Notes under the pieces: generated by a model | Databases searched by the model: none | Told to the model about the DNA's origin: nothing | The model's input: only the letters and a program-made list of their open reading frames with translations | Assembly: GCA_014695295.1 (NCBI GenBank) | Contig: JACJNY010000049.1 | Coordinates: forward strand, 1 to 64,000 | From: Microcoleus sp. FACHB-61 | GTDB taxonomy: Bacteria; Cyanobacteriota; Cyanobacteriia; Cyanobacteriales; Microcoleaceae | DNA length: 64,000 nucleotides | Reading direction: 5' to 3' | Shown here: one piece after another, positions 27,436-36,675 of the stretch | Layout of the letters: every line of letters begins with the position of its first letter | Position numbering within the stretch: position 1 is the stretch's first letter | Position numbers and translations under genes: made by a program

Positions 27436-29183
27436 TTCGTGCTATTCGTTGTAATCATACTTCATTTAAAACTGTCGAGTTTAGGCCCGGCTTTAATGTA
27501 GTATTGGCCGATCGTACAGAAGAGTCTGGGAGCAAAGACTCTCGTAATGGTTTAGGTAAATCAACTCTAATTGAAATAATTCACTTTTGCTTAGGCTCTA
27601 CATTACAAAAAGCTAAAGGACTGGATTCTAGAAATTTACGAGGTTGGGCATTTAGCCTAGAGTTTACACTTTCTAATCAAGTTATTACAGTAACTAGAAA
27701 TACTGCTGATCAGTCAAAGGTAGTAATTGAAGGAGATACTACTTCCTGGCCAATTCAGCCAGAAGAAAAAGAAGGGCAAAGAGTTCTGAGCCTGATACAT
27801 TGGAAGGCAATACTAGGAAACCTTTTGTTTGGTTTGCCAAGTGATAATGAAGATAAAAAATTCCAACCTACGTTTAGAGGTCTAATTTCTTATTTTATCC
27901 GCCGTGGACGAGACGCCTTTTCTACTCCATTTGAACATCACAGAAAGCAGCTTGATTGGGACAAGCAAGTTAATAATGCTTTTTTACTAGGTTTGGCTTG
28001 GGAAGATGCGAGAGATTTACAACTTTTAAAAGATCAAAAAAAATTACTAGATGATATAAAAAAACTCAAAAAAGACACAGATACAGGAGTTGCAATTGGC
28101 ATATTTGGTTCTCTAGGCGAACTCGAAGCTTTAAAAGTTCAAGTCGAGTCACAGTTACGCGAGAGAAAACAAACCTTAAGTAATTTTCGCGTAGCTTCTC
28201 AATACCACGAACTAGAGGCTAATGCTAATCGGTTGACTGCGGAAATTCATGAAGCCACTAATAATAATATTGCCGATAAAAAAATATTAGAATTTTATCA
28301 ATCTAGCCTGGAAGCAGAAAATGAACCCTCCCCAGATGATGTAACTCATATATACGAAAGTGTCGGTATTGAACTCCCGGGTTTGGTAGTTAGAAGATTG
28401 GAAGAAGTAGAAATCTTTCATCGTAGACTTATCGAAAATCGTCGCGATTTTCTATCGACTGAAATTGAGCGTCTCAGGAGAGATGTATCATCTAGAGAAC
28501 GTCTCATACGTGAAAAAACCGAACAACGTGCTTCTTTATTGGAAGTGCTACAAACACATGGTGCTTTAGAAGAGTACACAAGACTCCAAGAACTTTATCT
28601 AGAAATTGTATCTAATCTAAATGAAATTAATAAACGCATAGAAGAATTAAATAAGTTTGAAGAAGGAAAAAGTGCTTTAAAGATTGAAAAAGAACGCTTA
28701 CTACAACGCGCACGTCGTGACTATCAAGAACGACGTGTTCAAGCAGAAAAAGCTAGAGATCTATTCAATACAAACTCTCGGTTTCTTTACGGTGCCCCAG
28801 GAAGGTTAATTATTAATGTAGGCGACAATGGTTTTCAGTTCAATGTAGAGATTAGCCGTGATGGCAGCGAAGGTATCGATAACATGAAAATATTTTGTTA
28901 TGACTTAATGCTGGCACAGCTTTGGTCTGAACGCGATCCTTCACCACGTATATTAATTCATGACAGTACCATTTTTGATGGTGTTGATGAGAGACAAGTG
29001 AGATTTGCTCTTGAATTGGCCGATAGAGAATCTAGAAAATGTGGCTTTCAATATATCTGTACTTTAAATTCAGATAGGGTTCCATACTCTGAGTTTGCAG
29101 CAGATTTTGATTTTGATTCCTTTGTAAGACTTAGACTTACAGACGAAAGTGATGAGAGTGGACTACTAGGCATTCCCTTTTAG
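27432..29183 (+). CDS. ABC-3C ATPase (DUF2326, SMC/RecN-like)
   Basis: This is a 583-residue ABC ATPase with a coiled-coil insertion. The N-terminal lobe has Walker A NGLGKSTLIEIIHF. Residues about 200-440 form a long coiled coil with a central turn. The C-terminal lobe has GIDNMKIFCYDLMLAQLW (DUF2326 signature region) and the Walker B equivalent RILIHDSTIFDGVDERQV, where HDS stands in place of the usual D-E. Such ATPases are thought to recognise invading or abnormal nucleic acid and activate a partner effector. It is the last gene of a four-gene operon with ATGA overlaps. Confidence 0.85.
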   Translation: MIRAIRCNHTSFKTVEFRPGFNVVLADRTEESGSKDSRNGLGKSTLIEIIHFCLGSTLQKAKGLDSRNLRGWAFSLEFTLSNQVITVTRNTADQSKVVIEGDTTSWPIQPEEKEGQRVLSLIHWKAILGNLLFGLPSDNEDKKFQPTFRGLISYFIRRGRDAFSTPFEHHRKQLDWDKQVNNAFLLGLAWEDARDLQLLKDQKKLLDDIKKLKKDTDTGVAIGIFGSLGELEALKVQVESQLRERKQTLSNFRVASQYHELEANANRLTAEIHEATNNNIADKKILEFYQSSLEAENEPSPDDVTHIYESVGIELPGLVVRRLEEVEIFHRRLIENRRDFLSTEIERLRRDVSSRERLIREKTEQRASLLEVLQTHGALEEYTRLQELYLEIVSNLNEINKRIEELNKFEEGKSALKIEKERLLQRARRDYQERRVQAEKARDLFNTNSRFLYGAPGRLIINVGDNGFQFNVEISRDGSEGIDNMKIFCYDLMLAQLWSERDPSPRILIHDSTIFDGVDERQVRFALELADRESRKCGFQYICTLNSDRVPYSEFAADFDFDSFVRLRLTDESDESGLLGIPF

Positions 29184-29234
29184 AGATATTCTTTGACTCT
29201 TCTACAAATATTTTGATCCGGTTTTGTTTTTCCT

Positions 29235-30713
29235 CTAACCAGAAACCTGATCCAAAGGGTCAAATTCAGCAACCTGTTTTTGACCAAGAGAGGTAATTGC
29301 TAAAACTAAAACACTTAACGTAAGGCCTAAAATCGCATAACTCGGTAGTGAAAAAATAGTTACTTTAAACAAATAAGGCAATTCCCCCCCCTTCCAGTTC
29401 CACCGCTTTCCTAGAAACACCAACAGCCCGCCATGAATCACAGCGGTTTGCACCATGACACAGCCAACGCCCAATAACCAAACCGACATTCTTTGCCTAG
29501 AGAAGGCACAATTTTTAATCTGAAAACATAAATCATTCAGCAAAAGAACCACCGCCGGTGCTAACATCACAGAACTGGTGGGCTGAGAATAGTTGATAGC
29601 AATACTCAAAGTAGAAATTAGCACCATTTCAGATAAGTCAACTTTTTTTGACCAAGCATTGCGAGATTGTTTTTTGTAAAAATACCAACTCACTAAACCA
29701 ACTAGCAGCAGAGTAATCAAGTTAGAAAATAGCTTCGCCACGAAGGGACTATCGGGGAAAAATCTCGGCCCCATAACCCTTAAATCAAGGCGACTCATAG
29801 AAATATAAGCATTATTCGATGGATCGTTGAGCCAGAGTGGAAATCCACGAGTCGCATCCTGTATAAATCCTGTTAAAGAATTGCCCGTTACAGCTAGACC
29901 TATAAATGCCAAAAAAGTTGCCGTGACTATAGATATAAAAACTAGCTGAAACCGTCTTTTCATTAAAAAATAAGGAAGAAACAATATAACTAAAGTTGGT
30001 TTAAAAAGGGCAATTCCTAATAAAAGCCCTGCAATTACATCCTGATTATTTCTCGCATAAATAAACATCCATAACAGCAGAACGGCAATAAAAGTTGCCA
30101 CATTGCCAACTTGCAGATCGAAGACAAAACCGTAGAGGAATGCAACTGATATACTACAAATAGTCCTAAAAGCTCGTGAGTGCGACACCAACAAGATATT
30201 CGCTCCCCATAAAACAAAACCTGTGGCAATAAGATGCAGCCAAGTCCAGATTGTGAATGCAGTCTTCATCGGGAAATAGCCCAAAAACCACAGCGGAGGA
30301 ATGATATTAGGTGGATAAACAAAAGATGGAATAAACCCACACACTTTTGTGATGCTACAGAAACCGAGGTTAAACACCTCCACATTAAAGGGGCTCAAAT
30401 ACTGATGGGCTAATCTACTCGCTACATAAAACCACTTAAAATCCCAGTAAGGCGGATCTGGCCGATTAGTCAGATTGTAAACCAACCAACCGGTATAACT
30501 GAGAAATCGGGTGAGAACTAATACAATAACTGCTTGCAAAATAAAGTTAACGATAGGTTGACTAAAAAATTGAGTCAACCTTTGGATCGAAGGATGTTTT
30601 AAAAACAAAGAATCTTGCCATGCTATTTTTTCGCTATCTAATCGCCAATTAAATTTTAGGAACAAAGCGATTGTAATTATAATAATTACATTCCAGAAGC
30701 CAAAGCTAATCAT
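29235..30713 (-). CDS. GT87/DUF2029 membrane glycosyltransferase
   Basis: This is a multi-pass glycosyltransferase with about ten hydrophobic helices, of the DUF2029/GT87 family. These enzymes use polyprenyl-phosphate sugar donors at the outer face of the membrane. An early extracytoplasmic loop has LTNRPDPPYWDFKWFYVASR, with Asp residues where GT-C enzymes keep their catalytic acid, followed by QYLSPFNVEVFN. I chose ATG 30713 (MISFGFWNV) because the longer reading from 30767 would begin inside a dispersed palindromic repeat. The acceptor is unknown. Confidence 0.8.
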   Translation of the reverse strand: MISFGFWNVIIIITIALFLKFNWRLDSEKIAWQDSLFLKHPSIQRLTQFFSQPIVNFILQAVIVLVLTRFLSYTGWLVYNLTNRPDPPYWDFKWFYVASRLAHQYLSPFNVEVFNLGFCSITKVCGFIPSFVYPPNIIPPLWFLGYFPMKTAFTIWTWLHLIATGFVLWGANILLVSHSRAFRTICSISVAFLYGFVFDLQVGNVATFIAVLLLWMFIYARNNQDVIAGLLLGIALFKPTLVILFLPYFLMKRRFQLVFISIVTATFLAFIGLAVTGNSLTGFIQDATRGFPLWLNDPSNNAYISMSRLDLRVMGPRFFPDSPFVAKLFSNLITLLLVGLVSWYFYKKQSRNAWSKKVDLSEMVLISTLSIAINYSQPTSSVMLAPAVVLLLNDLCFQIKNCAFSRQRMSVWLLGVGCVMVQTAVIHGGLLVFLGKRWNWKGGELPYLFKVTIFSLPSYAILGLTLSVLVLAITSLGQKQVAEFDPLDQVSG

Positions 30714-30752
30714 AGGAAATAATTTAAATACAGGGTATTCCAGGTTTATGAA

Positions 30753-30781
30753 GTAGGGACACGGCATTGCCGTGTCCCTAC
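30753..30781. repeat. Dispersed palindrome TAGGGACACGGCA, copy 1
   Basis: The arms GTAGGGACACGGCA and TGCCGTGTCCCTAC pair over 14 bp with a single loop base. Copies also occur at 52538-52563 and 52578-52604, and a fragment at about 741-760. It resembles a REP/MITE-like element. Confidence 0.8.
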
Positions 30782-31121
30782 GGGGGAGGGAGCGCTCTAT
30801 CTGGGGTGTAGTTGATAAACATGGAATTGGCTGTAAATTTACTGTTTGATGATATCACAACCAGAAATTTTCAACTAAAAATCATCATTGGAACCTAGAA
30901 TATAGACTTTTGTTCCGCATTTCTACCTAACTCTCTTTTCTCTATTTTCTCTGCGTCCTCTGCGCCCTCTGCGGTGAGGAAAAAAAATCTTATTCACAAA
31001 CGAAATAGCATTGCCATCTAAAAGCCCGATCGCACTTTTGCCCCTTGTAACCCTGTTCACCCCCAAACATATGCGTTAACCTAGTTGACTACAACTTGTA
31101 CCGCACTCCCCAACTAAATTC
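30782..31121. other. Spacer without genes
   Basis: This spacer lies between the GT87 gene and the divergent amidohydrolase gene. It holds a pyrimidine-rich CTCTGCGTCCTCTGCGCC stretch (near 30952-30972) that is common in cyanobacterial spacers, and nothing coding that I can support. Confidence 0.4.
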
Positions 31122-32300
31122 ATGCTTTCCCGCATCAAAGAATTAGCCGCCACCCTAGCACCCCGCTTAATCGAAATTCGCCGCCACATCCACTCCCACC
31201 CCGAACTCAGCGGCCAAGAATATCAAACCGCCGCCTACGTAGCCGGAGTTCTTGCTTCCAGCGGAGTCCGGGCGATCGAAGGAATCGGCAAAACAGGAGT
31301 GATCGGCGAACTCAAAGGCAACAGCAGCGAGTCCCGGTGGCTGGCTATTCGCACCGATATGGACGCTTTGCCGATTCAAGAACGCACAAACTTAGATTTT
31401 GCCTCCCGCAACGAGGGAGTCATGCACGCCTGCGGCCACGACATCCACACCACGGTCGGTTTGGGCGCAGCCATGATATTGTCTCAGCTAGAGGAAAAAA
31501 TGCCCGGTCACGTCCGCTTCTTGTTTCAGCCGGCGGAAGAGATTGCCCAAGGTGCTCAATGGATGATTAAAGACGGCGCGATGCAAGATGTTGACGGCAT
31601 CCTCGGAGTGCACGTTTTCCCGACGATTCCCGGCGGTTGCGTCGGTATCCGCCACGGGGCCCTGACGGCGGCGGCAGATGACATAGAATTGATTGTGATG
31701 GGCGAATCCGGCCACGGTGCGCGTCCCCACGAGGCGATCGACGCAATTTGGATTGCTTCTCAGATAATTACCACCTTGCAGCAGGCAATTAGCCGCACGC
31801 AAAATCCTTTGAGGCCACTGGTTTTGACGATCGGGCAAATTAACGGCGGACGAGCGCCGAACGTAATTGCCGATCGAGTAAAATTATTGGGAACCGTGCG
31901 ATCGCTGCATCCCGAAACCCACGAAAACCTGCCGGCTTGGATCGAACAAATTGTTTCTAGCGTTTGCGGGACTTACGGCGCTAAGTACGAACTCACCTAC
32001 AAGCGCGGCGTGCCGGGAGTCCAAAACGACCCAAAACTCACGCAATTAGTCGAAACTGCGGCTTTAGAAGCTTTAGGTCGATCGCGCGTCCAAATTTTAC
32101 CAGAACCATCCCTCGGCGCGGAAGATTTTTCGATGTACTTAGAACACGCACCGGGAACCATGTTTCGCTTAGGAGTGGGACTGACTGACAAACCGAACTA
32201 TCCCCTCCATCACCCGCAATTTGAGGTCGATGAAGCAGCCATCGTGACCGGCGCTGTCACCTTAGCCTATGCCGCCTACCAATATTGGAAACACCAGTAA
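31122..32300 (+). CDS. M20-family amidohydrolase (N-acyl amino acid / IAA-conjugate hydrolase type)
   Basis: This 392-residue cytosolic binuclear metallopeptidase belongs to the M20D branch. Metal and catalytic motifs are HSHPELSGQEY, MHACGHDIHTT (Cys/His/Asp), PAEE, GVHVFP and GAEDFSMYL, with the C-terminal His in PLHHPQFEVDE. The satellite dimerisation domain lies between about 185 and 300. Members cleave amide bonds of N-acetyl or N-acyl amino acids or auxin conjugates; the substrate cannot be told from sequence. It is a single gene with a normal length. Confidence 0.9.
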   Translation: MLSRIKELAATLAPRLIEIRRHIHSHPELSGQEYQTAAYVAGVLASSGVRAIEGIGKTGVIGELKGNSSESRWLAIRTDMDALPIQERTNLDFASRNEGVMHACGHDIHTTVGLGAAMILSQLEEKMPGHVRFLFQPAEEIAQGAQWMIKDGAMQDVDGILGVHVFPTIPGGCVGIRHGALTAAADDIELIVMGESGHGARPHEAIDAIWIASQIITTLQQAISRTQNPLRPLVLTIGQINGGRAPNVIADRVKLLGTVRSLHPETHENLPAWIEQIVSSVCGTYGAKYELTYKRGVPGVQNDPKLTQLVETAALEALGRSRVQILPEPSLGAEDFSMYLEHAPGTMFRLGVGLTDKPNYPLHHPQFEVDEAAIVTGAVTLAYAAYQYWKHQ

Positions 32301-32550
32301 CTATGTCAGGATCGAAAATACACAAGCTTGTAGGGTGCGTAATGGCATAACGATTTTAGATTTTAAATTTAGGTCTAGGGTGCGTCCGGGATAAAATTTG
32401 CTCGGTGTAAAGTTTATTTGCGCCTACCTACTTAACAGAATTCTGGCAACTAAACCAGCCTCTCTTCCGGAATCCCGCTCTAGCAGCCGCCAAATGTGCT
32501 AACGTACAATCAAAAATCCCCAAATTTCAACTATCGGGAGATAGATAACT

Positions 32551-34206
32551 GTGTCCGCTCAAGCACCTCCAACTCCCAATTACAAATGGTTTAGCTGCAT
32601 TTCTAGGACTGTTTTCGCCGCATTGTGCCTGTTGCCTCTTTTCAGCGCTGCGGGATACGCCCAAACTCCCCAAAATAGACCCATCAAAATCGGCGTGGTG
32701 CAGCGGTTTGGCACGAAAGCAACCGACAAACTGACGCTGAAAGCATTACCGGGCGACAGCTTAACATTGAGTTACAAAACTCCTCAAGGCATAGAAACCA
32801 AAACGGCTGCTAGCGTCAAGTTAGAAATAGCCCCAAAACCGCTGGAAGCGCCATTAGTAGAAGAACGAGTTGTTCTGAGCTCCCACCGCAGTTTCGAGAG
32901 TGCAGAAGATAGCGCCAATCAGTGGCGTGCCCAGGGAATTGATGTAGAAATTGCTCAACCTTTTCGCTGGCAAGTTTGGGCGAAAAGAGATACCTACAAC
33001 TCTCCTTTGGTGCGGCGCTGGCTGTTGCAAAGTTTGCAAGCTCAAGGGAACACAACAGCTTTTTTGGATTCCAAAGTTTTTAAACAAGTACCCCAGGCAT
33101 TTTGGGTTTTAAACGGCTTTCGTTTCAACCGCCATGAGTTGGATGTGACGGCCGGGAAAAATGTGATTGAGGTATTGGAACAAACCACCCAAGAGGCGAC
33201 AGCTACTGAACCAGAAAAAGCAATTCAAGAAACTCACCGTTATGGCGGCAGTTTGCACCTGCAAAAAAATGCTTACGGCACTTATACTTTGGTAAATAAA
33301 GTGCTGACCGAAACTTATTTGCGGGGTGTTGTGCCTCACGAAATTGGGGCTTTTTCGCCTTACGCTGCGATTGTCGCTCAAACCATTTTGGCGAGAACCT
33401 ACGCCCTGAGAAATTTGCGTCGGTTTGCTGTGGATAATTATGAGTTGTGCGCTGATGTTAACTGTCAAGTTTATAAGGGTTTGACGGAGGTTTACCCGCA
33501 AAGTGATAAGGCGATCGCCCAAACGAGCGGTTTGGTGCTAACTTACGAAAATCAGCTAGTAGACGCGCTTTATTCCGCCTCTAGCGGCGGCGTGACAGCC
33601 TCTTTTAACGATGTGTGGCAGGGCGCGGAACGTCCATATTTGCGATCGATCGTCGATTCCCCTAATAATATTTGGGATTTGTCCAAGCAGAGTTTGTCTG
33701 ACGAAAACAACCTCCGCCGCTTTATCAGTTTGGAAAAAGGGTTTAATGAGGAAAAAGAAGACACTTTTCGTTGGCGCGAACCAGCTTCTTTGACCGCGAT
33801 TGGTGGATTTCTCAAACAGTACCTTCAGAAGAAACAGCACCCGCTGGCTAATATTAAAACTGTCACTCAGGTGGAAGTGGTGGAAAGGTCGCCCGCAGGT
33901 CGAGTTTTGAAAATGAAGGTTCAAACTGACTTGGGCCCCATCGATATCGACAAAGACGAGATTCGCAATGCTTTTTACCCGCCGATTAGCACGCTTTTTT
34001 ACTTAGAACCAATTTACAATCCAGACAAAACTCTCAACGGTTATGCTTTTGTCGGAGGCGGTTTCGGGCACGGCGTGGGAATGAGTCAGACTGGTTCTTA
34101 CAATTTGGCTAATTTGGGCTGGAATGGATCTCAAATTCTGGGCTTTTATTTCCCCGGCGCTCAAGTTGTGCCGCTCAGCGATAACATTACATTTTGGCGC
34201 GAATAG
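32551..34206 (+). CDS. SpoIID/LytB domain protein, exported
   Basis: SpoIID proteins are lytic transglycosylases acting on peptidoglycan stripped of side peptides; in cyanobacteria they may act at septa. This 551-residue protein starts at GTG 32551, preceded by the binding site GGGAGA. A signal peptide (about 15-38) ends near GYAQT. The SpoIID domain (about 220-440) has YLRGVVPHEIGAFSPYAAIV, with the catalytic Glu in PHEI, and ALYSASSGGVT. The C-terminal GGGFGHGVGMSQTGSYNLA is the family signature. It is a single gene. Confidence 0.9.
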   Translation: MSAQAPPTPNYKWFSCISRTVFAALCLLPLFSAAGYAQTPQNRPIKIGVVQRFGTKATDKLTLKALPGDSLTLSYKTPQGIETKTAASVKLEIAPKPLEAPLVEERVVLSSHRSFESAEDSANQWRAQGIDVEIAQPFRWQVWAKRDTYNSPLVRRWLLQSLQAQGNTTAFLDSKVFKQVPQAFWVLNGFRFNRHELDVTAGKNVIEVLEQTTQEATATEPEKAIQETHRYGGSLHLQKNAYGTYTLVNKVLTETYLRGVVPHEIGAFSPYAAIVAQTILARTYALRNLRRFAVDNYELCADVNCQVYKGLTEVYPQSDKAIAQTSGLVLTYENQLVDALYSASSGGVTASFNDVWQGAERPYLRSIVDSPNNIWDLSKQSLSDENNLRRFISLEKGFNEEKEDTFRWREPASLTAIGGFLKQYLQKKQHPLANIKTVTQVEVVERSPAGRVLKMKVQTDLGPIDIDKDEIRNAFYPPISTLFYLEPIYNPDKTLNGYAFVGGGFGHGVGMSQTGSYNLANLGWNGSQILGFYFPGAQVVPLSDNITFWRE

Positions 34207-34551
34207 TCGATCGCACTCGGCCTAATAGTCGGCGATTTAAATCATCGCCACTACACAAACAAAGCCCGCTTTTGCGGACTAAATATCAGCCGTAAAACTT
34301 TTAGATTTTAGACTTTGGATTCTAGATTGGTTTCACAGTTAATCTAAAATCGGCCATCTAAAATCTAAAATTATTTGGTCAGCTATCTGCTAAAACAGCT
34401 AGGAATTCCTAGCTGGGAGTGACAGACTGCTGGCGGTTTTGTTGCAGTGTTAGACACAGAAACCCGGTTTCCTAACATAATTGCCGTATTTCAGCTTAAT
34501 TCTGGAAACGAGAAACCGGGTTTCTTAGGGTATCACGCAGAGCGTCCTTTC
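34207..34551. other. Spacer with hairpins and AAACCCGGTTTC repeats
   Basis: Between the convergent SpoIID-like and ferredoxin genes lie GGCGATTTAAATCATCGCC (a hairpin near 34231), a short AAAGCCCGCTTTTGCGG hairpin, ATTTTAG-type heptamers, and one inverted pair of AACCCGGTTTC (34461) and GAAACCGGGTTTC (34511). Any of these could serve as a terminator. No gene is seen. Confidence 0.5.
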
Positions 34552-34851
34552 TTAGTAGAGCGCTTCTTCTTGGTGAGTTTCGATCGTACAGTCAGACTTG
34601 GGATAGGCGACGCAGGTGAGGACAAATCCGGCCTCAATTTGGTCGTCATCTAAGAAAGATTGGTCGGATTGGTCAACTTCGCCTGCTGTGATTTTGCCGG
34701 CGCAGGTGGAGCAAGCACCAGCGCGACAAGAGTAGGGGAGGTCTAGTCCTGCTTCTTCTGCAGCATCAAGAATGTAAGTATCGTCATCAACGTCAATGGT
34801 CTGGTTAATTCCTTCGGCTTCGCTGATGAGGGTAACTTTGTAAGTCGCCAT
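34552..34851 (-). CDS. petF: Plant-type [2Fe-2S] ferredoxin
   Basis: Ferredoxin carries electrons from photosystem I to FNR, nitrite reductase, thioredoxin reductase and bilin reductases. The 99-residue protein has the plant-type cluster motif [11 protein letters not shown] (C-x4-C-x2-C) and a fourth Cys in FVLTCVAYP. The length and acidic character are those of the main photosynthetic ferredoxin. GAGAGGA, seven to eight bases before the ATG on the minus strand, is the ribosome binding site. Several petF-like paralogues are usual in cyanobacteria, so this need not be the only one. Confidence 0.93.
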   Translation of the reverse strand: MATYKVTLISEAEGINQTIDVDDDTYILDAAEEAGLDLPYSCRAGACSTCAGKITAGEVDQSDQSFLDDDQIEAGFVLTCVAYPKSDCTIETHQEEALY

Positions 34852-35375
34852 GCACTAATCCTCTCAAAAATTCAACAAGATCTATAATTTTTCCTAATGC
34901 AACCTTCAAGGCTCTATTAGCTTTGAGGTGAGCTCTTAGGTTTGTTACCTCTATGATAGTAGGGGAAAGAAGCAAGCTTGCAACACTTATTTACAAAAAA
35001 TTTGAATGGGATTAGTTATAACTTTTTCTAATTTCATCTTTATTACTTATACCTATGTTGGGTTCAGCCGTGTGATACAGTTGCCGCAAGACTTGCGCTA
35101 AGCAACCCGGTTTCTGGGAAAAATCCTGTTTTGAGCCGTACAGCACAAAAACCGGGTTGTTGGTATGCCGTGTGTCGATCGACTTTCAGCAAGACTGGCT
35201 GCAAGGCAAGTCCCTGCCGGCGGTGAAATGTATAGTTAGATCGCATCAAGACTTGGGTGTTGAAGGCTCGATCGAATAAATCGCACCGCAACCACAGCCT
35301 AAAATCCCGGCGATAGAACCCTAAACCCCTGCACCGCAAGTGTGTAACTATCTAAAATGTTAAATCTCAAATCCC
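34852..35375. other. Spacer: ferredoxin leader and degenerate repeat
   Basis: The first 130 bases are the A/T-rich leader of the ferredoxin gene on the minus strand. Further on, 35100-35160 holds an inverted pair of the AACCCGGTTTC family (CAACCCGGTTTCTGGG against AAAACCGGGTTGTTGG). The remainder shows no gene I can support. Confidence 0.45.
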
Positions 35376-36389
35376 ATGACTAATATTGATACTCGCTCTG
35401 GTTTTTCCGTTCATTCTCCAATTCGCGTGGGAATTGTGGGTACTGGTTTTGCAGCTAAGTTGAGGGCCGAGACGCTTCAAGCTGATGCGCGATCGAACTT
35501 GGTAGCAGTTGCGGGCCACTCCCCGGATAAAACCGCAGCGTTTTGTCAAGGGTTCGGCGCCGAAGCTGCGGTTTCTTGGCGCAAGCTGGTAGAAAGAGAC
35601 GATTTAGATTTGGTAATTGTCTGTACGGTGAACCGGGATCACGGGGCAATTGTCCTGGCGGCGCTAGAAAATGACAAGCACGTTGTGGTGGAATATCCTC
35701 TATCTTTAGACGTATCTGAAGCAGAAAGGGCGATCGAACTTGCAGCCCAAAAGCAAAAACTCCTCCACATCGAACACATCGAACTGTTAGGCGGTTTGCA
35801 CCAAGCAATCAAAGAATCTTTGCCATTAGTCGGTAAAGTTTTTTACGCCCGCTACGTTACTATTGCTCCTCAACGTTCCGTACCGCAGCGGTGGACTTAT
35901 CAACATTCCCTCTTTGGATTTCCGTTAGTTGGTGCAATTTCGCGACTGCACCGATTTACCGATTTGTTCGGGGAGGTGACAAGCGTTAACTGTCAAACTC
36001 AATTTTGGGAGACTCAGCCGGATTTCTACAAAGCTTGTTTGTGCAACGCACAGTTGGGCTTTGCCAATGGCCTTGTCGCTGAAGCTGTTTATGGAAAAGG
36101 AGAGACGTTTTGGCAGTCTGAAAACATTTTTACCATCTACGGAGAAGAAGGAACGCTGGTTTTTACTCCTGAATCCGGTCAATTAATTCAGGGAGAAAAT
36201 CGGCACAACATCAAAGTAGGAACGCGGCGAGGCTTGTTTGCCAAAGACACCGATATGGTGTTAGAATTTTTATTAGACGGTACGCCTTTGTACGTGAATA
36301 ATGTCAGTAGTTTGTACGCATTGAAGGTGGCAGATGCTGCGAGGCGATCGAGCGAAATTAGGCAAAATGTAGCCCTTAGCAATTTATAA
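35376..36389 (+). CDS. bvdR: Biliverdin reductase
   Basis: It reduces biliverdin to bilirubin with NAD(P)H. This is a Gfo/Idh/MocA-fold enzyme of 337 residues. The Rossmann domain (about 15-130) has RVGIVGTGFAAKLRAE, and the hinge is VVVEYPLSLD. The C-terminal beta-sheet domain includes LLHIEHIELLGGLHQAI, RWTYQHSLFGFPLV and GTRRGLFAKDT. These match my memory of Synechocystis Slr1784 in order and spacing, which is why I prefer bvdR over a generic oxidoreductase. It is a single gene; biliverdin is also the likely chromophore of the phytochrome kinase in this window, but the genes are far apart. Confidence 0.85.
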   Translation: MTNIDTRSGFSVHSPIRVGIVGTGFAAKLRAETLQADARSNLVAVAGHSPDKTAAFCQGFGAEAAVSWRKLVERDDLDLVIVCTVNRDHGAIVLAALENDKHVVVEYPLSLDVSEAERAIELAAQKQKLLHIEHIELLGGLHQAIKESLPLVGKVFYARYVTIAPQRSVPQRWTYQHSLFGFPLVGAISRLHRFTDLFGEVTSVNCQTQFWETQPDFYKACLCNAQLGFANGLVAEAVYGKGETFWQSENIFTIYGEEGTLVFTPESGQLIQGENRHNIKVGTRRGLFAKDTDMVLEFLLDGTPLYVNNVSSLYALKVADAARRSSEIRQNVALSNL

Positions 36390-36675
36390 ATATGACTGAC
36401 GCAAAAAATCGTTTTTTATGCTATGTATAGAGTAAGGTGGGCGGCGCATTACAGTAAAATTGCCAGAGTCTATCTATAGCAGTTCGTAATCTAACTTACA
36501 TGAGAGAGTAATGCCTACAAGCAAAAATATTTAGAACTAAAAGCACTGTAGAATGCAGGTTTTAGCCTTAACGACCATTTGGTCACTGCTGCTAAACCTC
36601 AGCCAAGTTGCGCTAAAAAATTCAAAAAACATAGATAACATTAGGCTGCTTTCAGTCACTAAAAAAAAAGAATTT

